In this document: positions 50,850 through 60,451 of the stretch, one piece after another
Layout: each line of letters opens with the position of its first letter
Position numbering within the stretch: the first letter of the stretch is position 1
The notes under the pieces: generated by a model
Seen by the model: the letters and a program-made list of their open reading frames with translations, nothing else
The model's database searches: none
Told to the model about the DNA's origin: nothing
Program-made: the position numbers and the translations under genes
DNA from: Chryseobacterium kimseyorum
GTDB taxonomy: Bacteria; Bacteroidota; Bacteroidia; Flavobacteriales; Weeksellaceae
Direction of reading: 5' to 3'
Assembly: GCF_025971945.1 (NCBI RefSeq)
Contig: NZ_JAPDHW010000008.1
Location: forward strand, 1 to 64,000
DNA length: 64,000 nt

Positions 50850-52082
50850 TCAGATTTTTTTGGATTCGTAAAAATACGCAAATGCAGGCAAAATTCCTGA
50901 TAAGGCGAGACATCCGAAAGTCACATAGGAAACCCCTCTCAGACCATATTCAGGAATAACAAGATAAAGGCTGAGCGAAGTTGCAAAAAGCAGAAAAGCA
51001 GAGATGGATAAATTCCACATGGTTTTGCCTATCGAAGCCAACATATAAACAAACAGCACCCTGAAAAGCAGAGAAATTACCGCTGCAAACAAAAGTATTC
51101 TGTAAATTTCCGTATTCTGATACTGATGCCCGAAAATAGAAAGAATCTGGTTATCGAATAACAAGCCAGCCACCAAAACAATAGTTCCAACAACAGCAAA
51201 AAGCTTCCAGTAATTCAATATAAACTGATACTGATATTTTCTGTCGCGATGGTGCTGGCATAATTTGGGATATTCAGTCTGCATAAAAATAAATCCCAAA
51301 ACCAAAATATTCACCGGAATCATAGAACTGACCTTGTAATACGCAACGTCCTGGTCTTTCATCAGCAGTCCTATAAAAAACAGGTCCAGAATAAAAACAA
51401 GTTCACCTATTTGAGTGGTAAGTGCCGTCGTCCAGGAAAACCGCCAGAATTCTTTTGTCTTAAAATCTTTAAATATTATTTTTTTTAAGGAGAAACTCAC
51501 CTTTCGGTTATAGGCAAAAATTAAAAACGGAGAAAAACAGAGACTGAAGATAAATCCGTTTAAATTCCAAAGATAAGTACATAAGATTCCTAAAATCAGA
51601 GCCGTTACTGACATAAAAATATCAAATTTAGCAAATGTCAGATTGTCTAAATCTGCCCTGTATTCCGCTTTTTTCTGTTCGACAAGATAGATTCCCAAAA
51701 ATCTGATGCTGAATAAAAGAATCAGTTTAATTTTTGCAAACTCGTCCCAATACAAAATCCCGGAAATCACCAACATGAGGACAGTAAGAACTAAGTTATA
51801 AATCAAACCATAAGAAAAAGCATAACGGAATAGCTGCTTTTTCTGAAGAGAATTCTCAATTCCCGAACCATATTTCACTACACCCTGTGCTGCACCAAAT
51901 CCTGCAAAGGCTAAAAATATGGTGAGAAAATTTAATCCAAATGTAGCTGCTCCGAAATCTTCCTTCGATAAGACCCTCGCTACAAAAACACTCAATAAGA
52001 ATGCAGAAAGTCTTGCGATGAGTAAAGATAAACCTACCCAAATTCCTTTCTTGGCAATGAAATCTTTAATAAAAGTGACCAT
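50850..52082 (-). CDS. Polysaccharide flippase (Wzx/MATE-like)
   Basis: A 410-residue protein with about 12 hydrophobic segments, starting GLSLLIARLSAFLLSVFVARVLSKEDFG, the conserved opening of oligosaccharide flippases of the MVF/MOP superfamily. It would move lipid-linked sugar units across the inner membrane for surface polysaccharide assembly. It starts next to the glycosyltransferase (one-base overlap at 52082) and is followed two bases later by asnB, so the three form an operon. Which glycan it handles is not readable. Confidence 0.88.
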   Translation of the reverse strand: MVTFIKDFIAKKGIWVGLSLLIARLSAFLLSVFVARVLSKEDFGAATFGLNFLTIFLAFAGFGAAQGVVKYGSGIENSLQKKQLFRYAFSYGLIYNLVLTVLMLVISGILYWDEFAKIKLILLFSIRFLGIYLVEQKKAEYRADLDNLTFAKFDIFMSVTALILGILCTYLWNLNGFIFSLCFSPFLIFAYNRKVSFSLKKIIFKDFKTKEFWRFSWTTALTTQIGELVFILDLFFIGLLMKDQDVAYYKVSSMIPVNILVLGFIFMQTEYPKLCQHHRDRKYQYQFILNYWKLFAVVGTIVLVAGLLFDNQILSIFGHQYQNTEIYRILLFAAVISLLFRVLFVYMLASIGKTMWNLSISAFLLFATSLSLYLVIPEYGLRGVSYVTFGCLALSGILPAFAYFYESKKI

Positions 52083-53212
52083 TATTTCAGTACAGATTCA
52101 TAAATTTCAGAAAAGGCAGTTGATATTTTGTCCTTACTGTATTTTTCTTCGATTTGCTGATGTAAAATTTCAGGACTGGCAAAATCTACTTTGCATAATA
52201 ACATTTTTTCCATGGCTACATAAAGACTTTCTACATTATCTTTCTCCACCAAAATACCTGCGTTTTGATTTACAAATTCAGGCACTCCACCTACCTTAGA
52301 AGATATTACAGGTATTCCACAGGCATTGGCTTCTACTAAAACACAGCCTTGAGTTTCGTTTTCACTGAAAAGTATTAAAGTATGAGATTGCTGCATTTTT
52401 TCAGCAACTCCCGACAGAGGCAATAGTCCAAATGTTGAAATATAATCAGTGGCAGAAAAAGAACTTATCTGTTTTTCAAGATGTCCGAAATCACTTCCAC
52501 CAATGTCTAGACGGAACTTATAGCCTGCGTCAAAAAGTTTTTTCGCTGTCTCTATAATTTTATCCGGATTTTTCCTTTCCACTAAAGAAGAAACGTGTAG
52601 AAAAGTAAAAATTTCTCTTTTTTTCACTTCCTTATTCAGCTTGAAAACATCAGTATCAACAACATTTGATACAACCTTTATCGGTCTTTTAACACCTAAA
52701 ACAACCAAACCTTTTTTGAGATTTTCACTTACAGGTAGAGCTGCAGCAGAATGATTGGCAATCCATTTGGCGAAAAAACGCCACAGTTTTCCATGAGCAT
52801 CAGACGCATTTTCCTGATAGGCAGTCCAGTGTTCTGAGATGACAAAAGGTATTCTAAATTTCTTTGTGAGATAAACTGCGAAGAACATTGAATTGTGAAG
52901 AACATTGGCATGAACCAAATCAGGCTTTTTCATTTTTGCAAATCCCATTTTATAGGCAGTCATTCTGCGGTAAAAATTCTGAAGAGGATTTTTTGAATTT
53001 CTGTAGTAGACGATTAATGTTCTGATCCCATTAATGACCTGATCATCCATGAGATATTTATCTTTTTGGTGAAAATCACCGATAGAGTGCAAAATTTCGA
53101 CGTGATGTTTTAAAGATACAGCTTCAGCATGTCTTTGAACAAAATTTCCATTGGAAGGTTCAACTTTGTTTGGAAACCAGGAAGAGATGAAGAGGATATT
53201 TTTTCTTTCCAA
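52082..53212 (-). CDS. Group 1 glycosyltransferase (GT4-type), TTG start
   Basis: A 376-residue glycosyltransferase with two Rossmann-like halves. The C-terminal half has the donor-binding ENETQGCVLVEANACGIPVI segment with the E-x7-E pattern of GT4 retaining transferases and VGGVPEFVN. The start codon is TTG at 53212 (MERKNILFISSWFP), since no ATG lies nearer the conserved first strand. It transfers a sugar to a growing glycan at the cytoplasmic face, upstream of a flippase and AsnB gene. The sugar is unknown. It is divergent from a methyltransferase gene. Confidence 0.9.
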   Translation of the reverse strand: MERKNILFISSWFPNKVEPSNGNFVQRHAEAVSLKHHVEILHSIGDFHQKDKYLMDDQVINGIRTLIVYYRNSKNPLQNFYRRMTAYKMGFAKMKKPDLVHANVLHNSMFFAVYLTKKFRIPFVISEHWTAYQENASDAHGKLWRFFAKWIANHSAAALPVSENLKKGLVVLGVKRPIKVVSNVVDTDVFKLNKEVKKREIFTFLHVSSLVERKNPDKIIETAKKLFDAGYKFRLDIGGSDFGHLEKQISSFSATDYISTFGLLPLSGVAEKMQQSHTLILFSENETQGCVLVEANACGIPVISSKVGGVPEFVNQNAGILVEKDNVESLYVAMEKMLLCKVDFASPEILHQQIEEKYSKDKISTAFSEIYESVLK

Positions 53213-53227
53213 AATTTTATTTAAATG

Positions 53228-53235
53228 TATCTTTG
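53228..53235 (+). promoter_or_regulatory. Candidate -7 box of the methyltransferase gene
   Basis: Plus-strand TATCTTTGT fits TAnnTTTGY and lies within the frame extension before 53267, supporting the ATG at 53267 as the true start. Confidence 0.45.
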
Positions 53236-53266
53236 TTTATCATTACATCAAACGAATCTAAGCAAA

Positions 53267-54094
53267 ATGAACGCTAAAATTAATAAATTTCTTTCTTTTA
53301 TTCGCATAATTATTAATAAGCCAAGCTTAGTGAATATTGTTCTAAACAGTCCCTCTGTTTCCGAAGAAAGATTTAAAAAATATTATCCTCATTTTACATC
53401 ATTACCTCAGATTGACATCGACCAACTGAGCGAAGAAATCCCAGTGAGTATTGACACTTTTATTCTTGATGGTGGATCTTTGATTACAGATTTACAGTTG
53501 CTGTCTGCGCTTGCTGCAAAAAATGAGGTCAACTCATATCTTGAAATTGGTACTTGGCGTGGTGAAAGCGTTCACAATGTTGCAAAGCATGTCGCAGACT
53601 GCACGACGATTAATCTGTCCATAGAAGAAATGAAAGCTATGAGATTAAGTCAGGACTATGCAGAACAGCACGGAATTCTTTCCAGCAAAAATCCAAAGAT
53701 TCTGCATCTTGGTGCCAACAGTAAAACTTTCGACTTTGCTTCGTTAAACAAAAAATATGATTTAGTTTTTATCGACGGTGAGCACAGTTATGAGATGGTT
53801 TTAAACGATACACAAAAAGTTTTTAAACATCTTCTTCATGAAAATTCTATTGTGGTTTGGCATGATTACGCTTACAGTCCTCAAAACATCAGATATGAAG
53901 TGTTTCAGGCAATATTAGATGGTGTAGGTGATCATAATCATGCATTTCTTTACCATCCAAAAAACACCTTATGTGCAGTCTTCACAAAACAGAAGATTGC
54001 CTCATCATCAACCTTTGATCCGATGAAGATTCCTGAAAATATTTATACTGTTACAATAGAAAAGGAAGCATTTATTTCAACACTTCATTCCTGA
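53267..54094 (+). CDS. SAM-dependent methyltransferase (class I, Methyltransf_24-like)
   Basis: A 275-residue protein from ATG 53267 (MNAKINKFLS). Motif I is YLEIGTWRGESVHNVAKHV near residue 85 (E-x-G-x-x-x-G), and the acidic loop is YDLVFIDGEHSYEMV near 165, both features of class I methyltransferases. VVWHDYAYSPQN follows, typical of the Methyltransf_24 group that modifies sugars or small molecules. It is adjacent to and divergent from the glycosyltransferase, so modification of a surface glycan is a reasonable inference. The upstream extension to 53225 contains a promoter box. Confidence 0.82.
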   Translation: MNAKINKFLSFIRIIINKPSLVNIVLNSPSVSEERFKKYYPHFTSLPQIDIDQLSEEIPVSIDTFILDGGSLITDLQLLSALAAKNEVNSYLEIGTWRGESVHNVAKHVADCTTINLSIEEMKAMRLSQDYAEQHGILSSKNPKILHLGANSKTFDFASLNKKYDLVFIDGEHSYEMVLNDTQKVFKHLLHENSIVVWHDYAYSPQNIRYEVFQAILDGVGDHNHAFLYHPKNTLCAVFTKQKIASSSTFDPMKIPENIYTVTIEKEAFISTLHS

Positions 54095-54097
54095 AAA

Positions 54098-54586
54098 CTA
54101 CTTGATTCCCGCTGCCCAGCTTCTGTTGAAAGGAAGTAAGAAATTTCCTAAAAATTCAAGATATGTATTTTTAGAAAAATCGAAAACTTCAATTTCCTGA
54201 GATAATTCTCCGCTTCTCACTTTATTTTTGAAGTCTAAAAGCTTGAGTGTTTTCACTTCACCATTTTCCACATAACTCGCTTTCATACGGTCAAATAACC
54301 CCAACTGATATTCTTCATCAATCTCACGCATAATCTTGCCTAAAGCATCAATACTGCAACCCGACGCCATTTCTTTTTCTTCGTCTACACAGATAACGAT
54401 AAACTGATTTTTTTCGATCTTAAAAGATGACGAAAGTGGTTTACCGTGAGCAGCCCAACCAGCGAGAAAGTCATACAGTTTTTCTGTAATTACTTTGGCT
54501 TCTTTCGTGGTAAAAGATCTTGAAGCAGGATAAATAATCACTCTGTAATCTTCAGCTTCTACAATATTTGATTCTTCTATTTTCAT
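54098..54586 (-). CDS. Conserved Bacteroidota protein of unknown function
   Basis: A 162-residue soluble protein without a signal peptide or membrane segment. It has an alternating alpha/beta pattern (YRVIIYPASRSFTTKEAKVI, KLYDFLAGWAAHGKPL, NQFIVICVDEEKEMASGCSI, and a late PFNRSWAAGIK). Homologues in related genomes are sometimes labelled ABC transporter ATPase, but no Walker A or signature motif is present, so that name is not supported. It converges with the methyltransferase gene, four bases apart. Function unassigned. Confidence 0.7.
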   Translation of the reverse strand: MKIEESNIVEAEDYRVIIYPASRSFTTKEAKVITEKLYDFLAGWAAHGKPLSSSFKIEKNQFIVICVDEEKEMASGCSIDALGKIMREIDEEYQLGLFDRMKASYVENGEVKTLKLLDFKNKVRSGELSQEIEVFDFSKNTYLEFLGNFLLPFNRSWAAGIK

Positions 54587-54724
54587 GTCCAGATATTTAT
54601 TGTTAGCGGTTCAATGCTGTCGCTGTTCGTAGTCGTTTACTGAATCTAAAACCAACAACGCACATTATATCGTCACCACATTTTACATAACAAAATTACG
54701 CAATTTTATTGATTCAGTTTCTAC

Positions 54725-54753
54725 AAAAAAAACTCAGGAATAATCCTGAGTTT
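54725..54753 (-). terminator. Intrinsic terminator of the Fe-S operon
   Basis: Perfect 10-bp stem AAACTCAGGA / TCCTGAGTTT with loop ATAA, followed by a T run on the minus strand, 25 bases after the last Fe-S gene. Confidence 0.9.
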
Positions 54754-54778
54754 AATATAATTTTTAAAAAAGTAAGCA

Positions 54779-55564
54779 TTATAAATCTTCAGCTTCCGCA
54801 AGAAGTTCTACGATATCTTTAACTTCAACTTCCGTATTTTTATTAAAATGTTTTACGCCGTCAGTCAACATGGTGTTGCAGAAAGGACAGCCGGTAGCGA
54901 TGATTTTTGGTTCAAATGATAACGCTTCCTCCGTTCTCTCAATGTTTACATCTTTATTCCCTTTTTCAGGTTCTTTAAACATCTGTGCTCCACCTGCTCC
55001 ACAACATAGACCATTGCTTTTGCAACGTTTCATCTCTACCAGCTCGGCATCGAGTTTTTCCAAAAGCATTCTTGGCGCTTCATATTCACCGTTAGCTCTT
55101 CCCAAATAGCATGGATCGTGAAATGTTATTTTTTTACCTTTAAAAGCTCCACCTTCAATCTTCAATCTTCCCTCATTCATCAACTGCTTTAAAAACTGAG
55201 TGTGATGAATCACCTCATAATTCCCTCCCAAACTTGGATATTCATTTTTAAGAGTATTGAAACAGTGCGGACAAGCCGTTACGATCTTCTTCACTTCATA
55301 GGCATTCAGAACTTCTATATTCGTCATTGCCATCATCTGGAAAACAAATTCGTTACCTGCTCTTTTTGCGGGATCTCCCGTGCAGCTTTCCTCCTGTCCG
55401 AGAACAGCAAATTCAACGCCTATTTTATTTAAAATTTTGCAGAAAGCTTTTGTTATTTTTTTGGCTCTGTCATCGAAACTTCCGGCGCAACCTACCCAGA
55501 AGAGAACTTCAGGAGATTTGCCTTCGGCAGCGTAGTCTGCCATTGTTTTTATAGTGAAATCCAT
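54779..55564 (-). CDS. (Fe-S)-binding CCG-domain protein
   Basis: A 261-residue protein with two cysteine-rich CCG-type domains as in HdrB, GlpC and LutA. The conserved cysteines occur in FWVGCAGSF, VTACPHCFNTLKN, HDPCYLGR, GLCCGAGGAQMF and ATGCPFCNTM. Such domains bind non-cubane or 4Fe-4S clusters and pass electrons. It lies 68 bases after a membrane-bound Fe-S partner, so both probably form one electron-transfer complex at the membrane. The donor and acceptor are unknown because no dehydrogenase flavin subunit is adjacent. Confidence 0.88.
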   Translation of the reverse strand: MDFTIKTMADYAAEGKSPEVLFWVGCAGSFDDRAKKITKAFCKILNKIGVEFAVLGQEESCTGDPAKRAGNEFVFQMMAMTNIEVLNAYEVKKIVTACPHCFNTLKNEYPSLGGNYEVIHHTQFLKQLMNEGRLKIEGGAFKGKKITFHDPCYLGRANGEYEAPRMLLEKLDAELVEMKRCKSNGLCCGAGGAQMFKEPEKGNKDVNIERTEEALSFEPKIIATGCPFCNTMLTDGVKHFNKNTEVEVKDIVELLAEAEDL

Positions 55565-55632
55565 GATTTTTTAATGATAAGTGATGATTGATAATTAATT
55601 TTCAAATTACCTCATTTTCAAATTTTCCAATT

Positions 55633-56967
55633 TTAGTCTTTTGCCCAATTCAGACGATCAGCTTGATTATACTGCCAAGGTGCAGCATTGTTCTCTACAT
55701 TCGTCATCATCAAATTCAGCTCTTGAGGCGCAGCAGACTGCTCCATTACCAGGAACCTCCTCATTTCAAAAATAATAGAAAGTGGATCAAGCAAAACCGG
55801 ACAGGCTTCCGTACATGCATTACAAGTTGTACAGGCCCAGAGCTCTTCTTTTGTGATATAATCATTCAGCAATTTCTTACCGTCGTCTTCGAACTTACCG
55901 TTTTTATCAATGTTTCTTCCAACTTCTTCCAAACGGTCTCTTGTCTTCATCAAAATCAATCGTGGTGACAGTTTTTTACCTGTAATATTTGCCGGGCAAA
56001 CCGAAGTACATCTTCCACATTCCGTACAGGAATAGGCATTCAGAAGCTGTACCTGATTTAAATCAAAAACATCTTCTGCCCCGAATTTTGACGGAGCTTC
56101 AGCAACAGCACCTTCAGCCGGAGCCGCGTAAGGATCTGCATTTGGATCCATCATTAATTTGATTTCAGCCGTTACCGAATCCAAATTATTGAATTTTCCG
56201 TACAGGTCTAGGTTAGCATACCATGTACTCGGAAAAGCTAAAATGATATGTAAATGTTTAGAATAATAAAGGTAATTCATGAAAAATAAAATTCCCACGA
56301 AGTGTAGCCACCAAGCCGCCCTTTCAACAAATACCAAAAACCCAGTATCGAAACTGAAAATATTTAAAAAAGGAACCAATGTAACTTCACTGATTGGAAA
56401 ACTTCCATGTTCTGCTAAAACTCCTCTCTGCTGTAAGATGAAATCGGAAGAATTCATGGTAAAGAAAAATACCATCAGAGCAAACTCGATAATTAAAATC
56501 CAGTTGGCGTCATTTTTTGGCCACCCAAAAAGTTCTTTCATTGTTAATCTCTTAACTCCGTAAAAATTTCTTCGGATAAAAAATAAAACAACACCAATGA
56601 TGACAAGAATTGCCAGTACCTCAAGAGTAGCAGTGAAAATATTGTAAAAAGTGTGTCCGAAAATTGTTGCTAGAAAACGATGCGTCCCAAAGATTCCATC
56701 AACAATAATTTCGATCAGCTCAATGTTGATAATCACAAAACCTACATACACAAAAAGGTGAAGTATACCTGCAACAGGTCTTTTCACCATTCTGCTCTGA
56801 CCCATTGCTACACGAGCCATAGTTTCCCAACGTTCAGGTTTCCTGTCGCTGCGGTTGATTTCTCTTCCTAATCTGATGTTTCTATAAATCTTAAAAAGGC
56901 TCTTTCCGAATAACCCAAAACCTGCAATTAATAGAATCAGAAAAAAAATATTGTCAAGATATTGCAT
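55633..56967 (-). CDS. Membrane-anchored 4Fe-4S protein
   Basis: A 444-residue protein with five or six membrane helices in the first 250 residues, similar to the heme b-type membrane part of NarI/HdrE proteins. A cytoplasmic ferredoxin-like domain follows with CTECGRCTSVCPANITGK (about 313-330) and CTTCNACTEACPVL (about 378-391). It is like a fused HdrE-HdrD N-terminal half and probably exchanges electrons between quinone and the CCG protein encoded next. It follows the mlaD gene by eight bases, which puts electron transfer and lipid transport genes in one operon. Confidence 0.88.
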   Translation of the reverse strand: MQYLDNIFFLILLIAGFGLFGKSLFKIYRNIRLGREINRSDRKPERWETMARVAMGQSRMVKRPVAGILHLFVYVGFVIINIELIEIIVDGIFGTHRFLATIFGHTFYNIFTATLEVLAILVIIGVVLFFIRRNFYGVKRLTMKELFGWPKNDANWILIIEFALMVFFFTMNSSDFILQQRGVLAEHGSFPISEVTLVPFLNIFSFDTGFLVFVERAAWWLHFVGILFFMNYLYYSKHLHIILAFPSTWYANLDLYGKFNNLDSVTAEIKLMMDPNADPYAAPAEGAVAEAPSKFGAEDVFDLNQVQLLNAYSCTECGRCTSVCPANITGKKLSPRLILMKTRDRLEEVGRNIDKNGKFEDDGKKLLNDYITKEELWACTTCNACTEACPVLLDPLSIIFEMRRFLVMEQSAAPQELNLMMTNVENNAAPWQYNQADRLNWAKD

Positions 56968-56975
56968 AAGGATGA

Positions 56976-57926
56976 TTAGTCTTTACTGTTCTTACCAAAA
57001 ACCGAGAAATTAACATATTTCTTAGGATTGGCTTTCAAATCTTCAATAAGAGAATTTAAATTGGTAGAAGCTGCATTCAGGTTATTGTATAACTGATCAT
57101 CTTTCATGATTTTACCTAAGCTTCCTTCACCTCTGTCAATACCAGACACTACTTTATTAAGCTGACCTACAGTGTTGTCCAGATTGGCAATGGTAGCATT
57201 CAGTTTTTGAGTATCGATGCTTTCTGCTAAATTACCGTATTTATCTAAAGTAACTTTACCGCTCTTCATGGTAAGACTTGCTTCATCAAGAACTTTCTGA
57301 AGTTTTGGGTCATTGTTACCTACCAGTTTATTGACACTTCCTGCTGTAGTTTCTAAAGCTCCAACCGTTTTATTAAGATTGTGAAGTAAGATTTTAATCT
57401 CTTCTCTGTTCTGCTCATTCATCACCTGATTGGCATTAACCATCAAAGAATCCACTCTGTGCAAAACAGTTTGCAGCTGATCTTTAACCGGACCAACCTG
57501 AGAAGAAAGACTGTTCATCATTCCTAATTTAAAAGCACCTTTCAGTGTGTCACCATCTTTAGCAGTTTCACCACCATAGAACAGATTAACTCTCATTTCT
57601 TTACCACCCATTAAACTAGGTTCAAAAATTTCAAGATTTGAATTTCTTGAAAATTCAAAATTATCATCAACGGTAATTTTAACGATAAAATGAATTTTAC
57701 CGTCTTTTGATGTCTGTGGGATAATTTTATCAACCTGACCAACCTTTAGACCATTAATAGAAACAGGTGAAGACTGTGTAAGACCTTCAACGTTATCATA
57801 TTTAGCATAAAATATATTATCGGTAGTAAAAAGGCTCCTGCCTTTCATGAATTGGAACAAAACGACAAAGCCGACAACAGCTAAAATCGCTATTAAACCA
57901 GCTTTTATTTCTTTACTGAACTTCAC
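56976..57926 (-). CDS. MlaD/MCE-family lipid transport protein
   Basis: A 316-residue protein anchored by one N-terminal helix (about 9-26). The MCE domain spans about 37-115 (YDNVEGLTQSSPVSINGLKVGQVDKI). The remainder is a long helical stretch with low complexity (AASTNLNSLIEDL). MCE proteins carry lipids, mainly phospholipids, between membranes with an MlaEF ABC transporter, but no mlaE or mlaF is in view. A promoter box lies upstream at 57949-57956. It heads the Fe-S operon. Confidence 0.9.
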   Translation of the reverse strand: MKFSKEIKAGLIAILAVVGFVVLFQFMKGRSLFTTDNIFYAKYDNVEGLTQSSPVSINGLKVGQVDKIIPQTSKDGKIHFIVKITVDDNFEFSRNSNLEIFEPSLMGGKEMRVNLFYGGETAKDGDTLKGAFKLGMMNSLSSQVGPVKDQLQTVLHRVDSLMVNANQVMNEQNREEIKILLHNLNKTVGALETTAGSVNKLVGNNDPKLQKVLDEASLTMKSGKVTLDKYGNLAESIDTQKLNATIANLDNTVGQLNKVVSGIDRGEGSLGKIMKDDQLYNNLNAASTNLNSLIEDLKANPKKYVNFSVFGKNSKD

Positions 57927-57948
57927 TTTTTATATTTTTTCTAGTAAG

Positions 57949-57956
57949 CAAATATA
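57949..57956 (-). promoter_or_regulatory. Candidate -7 box of the mlaD operon
   Basis: Minus-strand TATATTTGC matches TAnnTTTGY and ends 22 bases before the ATG at 57926. Confidence 0.45.
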
Positions 57957-58000
57957 GTACATTTAAATTAATGTTTTTCTGTATTGCTATGGGTTAAACA

Positions 58001-58034
58001 CAAAAAAAAGTGGCAAAAACTCTGCCACTTTTTA
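58001..58034 (-). terminator. Intrinsic terminator of the parvulin-type foldase gene
   Basis: AAAGTGGCA pairs with TGCCACTTT across a seven-base loop; eight A on the plus strand form the T run in the minus-strand transcript. Confidence 0.9.
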
Positions 58035-58053
58035 TATTGTTGATTTTGATATC

Positions 58054-60195
58054 TTATTGTTGATTTCCAACTTTACCCCAGATTTCGATTCTGTAATCAT
58101 CGATGTCTGCGTTATCCTGTAAACTCTTCAACCAAGACTGACCGAACATTCCTGCATTTCTCTGCGTAACAGACTCTGTAAACTGCTTAGCATCTCCCGG
58201 CTGTTTGTTGATTGTCTCGTTCTTTTTTACTAAAACATAAACTCCCGTTCCACCTTCGATTGCATTAGAAATCGCACCTTTTTTAACACCGAACGCCGCA
58301 CCTGCAACCTTAGGTTCCATAGCACCTGCAACTGATGGACTTAACAAGTTAACCTGTGCAGACTGTTTTGTTGTAGCAAAAGTTTTTGCAACCTGATCTA
58401 AGCTTGTCGCTTTACCGATCTTATCAGAAATTTGCTTAGCTGCCAATTTATTCTGAACAACTGTTTCAATCTGATCTCTTACAGACTCAGGATCGGCAAG
58501 ACCTTTTTCCTGTTTTCCGTTTAAGTAAACAACGATTTTATCTCCTGTTCCGTCAACTGTAAAAATTTCTGAGTCTCCTTTTTCTCTTTTCTTATCAAAT
58601 GCCCATGTAAGGATTTCTCCGTCTTTATCGGTACCTAAACCTTGTAACTGACCGTCAAATCTCTTAGCTGACTTTGCATTTGAGTATTGGAAGTTTGATT
58701 TCTTAGCAATATTCACGAAATCATTGAATGATTTACCCTGAATCTGCTGAATAAATCTTCGTGAATTTTTATCTACTACTGCTTCAGTAGCTTCAGAAGG
58801 TTTGATTGATTTTACCAGGTGAGCAACTTTATAACCCATTGCGCCTGCTTTTTTATCCTCTACGTTGATGATATGGTAACCAAAACTTGTTTCAGTTAAA
58901 CCTGTGGCACCTTTTGCATTGCTTGCCAAGAAAGATAAATATTGAGGAGCAAACTGACTCTGAGGAGTCGTCCAGCCCACACTTCCGTTTCTTTCAACCG
59001 CACCTGGCTCATCAGATAACTTAAGACCTTCTGCAAATTTTGCAGGATTACCTTTTATCGCTGCCATCAGGCTGTCAGCAATTTTCTTTGCCTGCTCTTT
59101 CGTTCTTGTTGCTGTAGATCTCTCAGCACCTTTGTAAGAAATTAGGATATGTTTAGACAAAGTAGAATCTGAAGTTTTTTTGTCGACCAATTTAGAAACA
59201 ACATATAAATTCTGCTCTTTGTAAGGACCGAAAGCCTGACCAATTGCAGCTGTTTCAATTTGCGCCTTGATACCCTGAGGCATCTGACTAGCCGGAACAT
59301 ATTGATTGTTGAAAGGAATGTCAGAATTTGAAGTTACAAACATAGAGTCGTTTGTCGTATTCATGAAGTTTTCTTTACCACCACTTTCATCTGTTCCTAC
59401 AGAGTATATTTTTGTAATATCTTTCAAAACTGCAGCTTCATCCGCTGGACTTGGCTGAGAAGGAAAAAATACAATTCCCAAATTTCTGCTAGGTTCAGTT
59501 TTGAACATTACAGGATGTTGGTCGATATATTTTTTTAAATCTTCTGTAGTAACTTTGATTTTATTTTTCTGAAGATAAGAAGCGTAATCTACTTTTACAA
59601 AATCGATATCTGCTAACTGATCTCTTTCTTTCATCAATTCTTCAGCTTCTTTCTTACCCGTCGTGATTCCTGTAGAAACGTTAGCAAAAACCTGTCTTGC
59701 CATGATTCTGTACTCGATCGTCTTTCTGGTTTTCAACCATTGGCTGTAACCTTCAGGGTTAGTATTCTGTAAAGTTTCGATTTCTTTCTTCAATTCCTGA
59801 AGTTTGAAATTCCCTTTTTCGTCAAAAAGCTGTTGATTCTGAGCAAACATTTGATCGTACTGAATCTGATTCCAGAACAGATCATCTGTCATTTCAAATC
59901 CCATTTTTTCAAACTGCTGCTTTACCAGTTTAGACTGTACAAGCAATTGCCAAGCCTGCTCTTCAAGCCCGCTTTTTGGCTGCTGCTGTTGATCAGCTTG
60001 TTGCTGTAATATGAAAAGCTGGTCGTTATACTCCTCACGGGTAATTTTTTCGCCATTTACTTTCCCTAAAACATCAGGATTTTTTCCAAAAACTTTATCG
60101 AGACTTTCTGGGTTTACCAAAAACGCTAAAAGCGCCAATGCGATCATTCCCATCAAAAGCCAAGGTCTACTCCTAATCTGTCCTAAAATTGCCAT
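58054..60195 (-). CDS. Periplasmic PpiD/SurA-like peptidyl-prolyl isomerase
   Basis: A 713-residue membrane-anchored foldase. One N-terminal helix (about 12-30, LLMGMIALALLAFLVNP) is followed by a SurA_N-like chaperone domain (about 35-220) and a parvulin PPIase domain at about 345-455 (LSKHILISYKGAERSTATRT, GAVERNGSVGWTTPQSQFAP, FGYHIINVED). A further helical region completes the protein. PpiD-type proteins assist folding of exported and outer-membrane proteins. It is monocistronic between a promoter-like region and a terminator. Total length agrees with the Bacteroidota homologues, which are longer than E. coli PpiD. Confidence 0.9.
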   Translation of the reverse strand: MAILGQIRSRPWLLMGMIALALLAFLVNPESLDKVFGKNPDVLGKVNGEKITREEYNDQLFILQQQADQQQQPKSGLEEQAWQLLVQSKLVKQQFEKMGFEMTDDLFWNQIQYDQMFAQNQQLFDEKGNFKLQELKKEIETLQNTNPEGYSQWLKTRKTIEYRIMARQVFANVSTGITTGKKEAEELMKERDQLADIDFVKVDYASYLQKNKIKVTTEDLKKYIDQHPVMFKTEPSRNLGIVFFPSQPSPADEAAVLKDITKIYSVGTDESGGKENFMNTTNDSMFVTSNSDIPFNNQYVPASQMPQGIKAQIETAAIGQAFGPYKEQNLYVVSKLVDKKTSDSTLSKHILISYKGAERSTATRTKEQAKKIADSLMAAIKGNPAKFAEGLKLSDEPGAVERNGSVGWTTPQSQFAPQYLSFLASNAKGATGLTETSFGYHIINVEDKKAGAMGYKVAHLVKSIKPSEATEAVVDKNSRRFIQQIQGKSFNDFVNIAKKSNFQYSNAKSAKRFDGQLQGLGTDKDGEILTWAFDKKREKGDSEIFTVDGTGDKIVVYLNGKQEKGLADPESVRDQIETVVQNKLAAKQISDKIGKATSLDQVAKTFATTKQSAQVNLLSPSVAGAMEPKVAGAAFGVKKGAISNAIEGGTGVYVLVKKNETINKQPGDAKQFTESVTQRNAGMFGQSWLKSLQDNADIDDYRIEIWGKVGNQQ

Positions 60196-60451
60196 TTTAT
60201 AAATATAGTTTTATATCAGTGTGCGAAAATACACATTTTTAAGAAATTAGAGAAATATAAGATGGTTTTTTAATTTTTAAAATTTAAATCCATATAAAAT
60301 GGAAATTTTGACCGTATTTTTTATTAAAAAACAAATGGCATAAGTATTGTGAAAATTACGTACACATTATATGTAAAGCATTTGCCAGGCATATTTTGAT
60401 TTATCCTTTAACGATTTAAACTATAAATGACAATTTGTCATTCAACGTATT

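Noticed and set aside
54098..54586. ABC transporter ATPase label for the 162-residue protein
   Set aside because: No Walker A, Walker B or LSGGQ signature is present and the length is too short.
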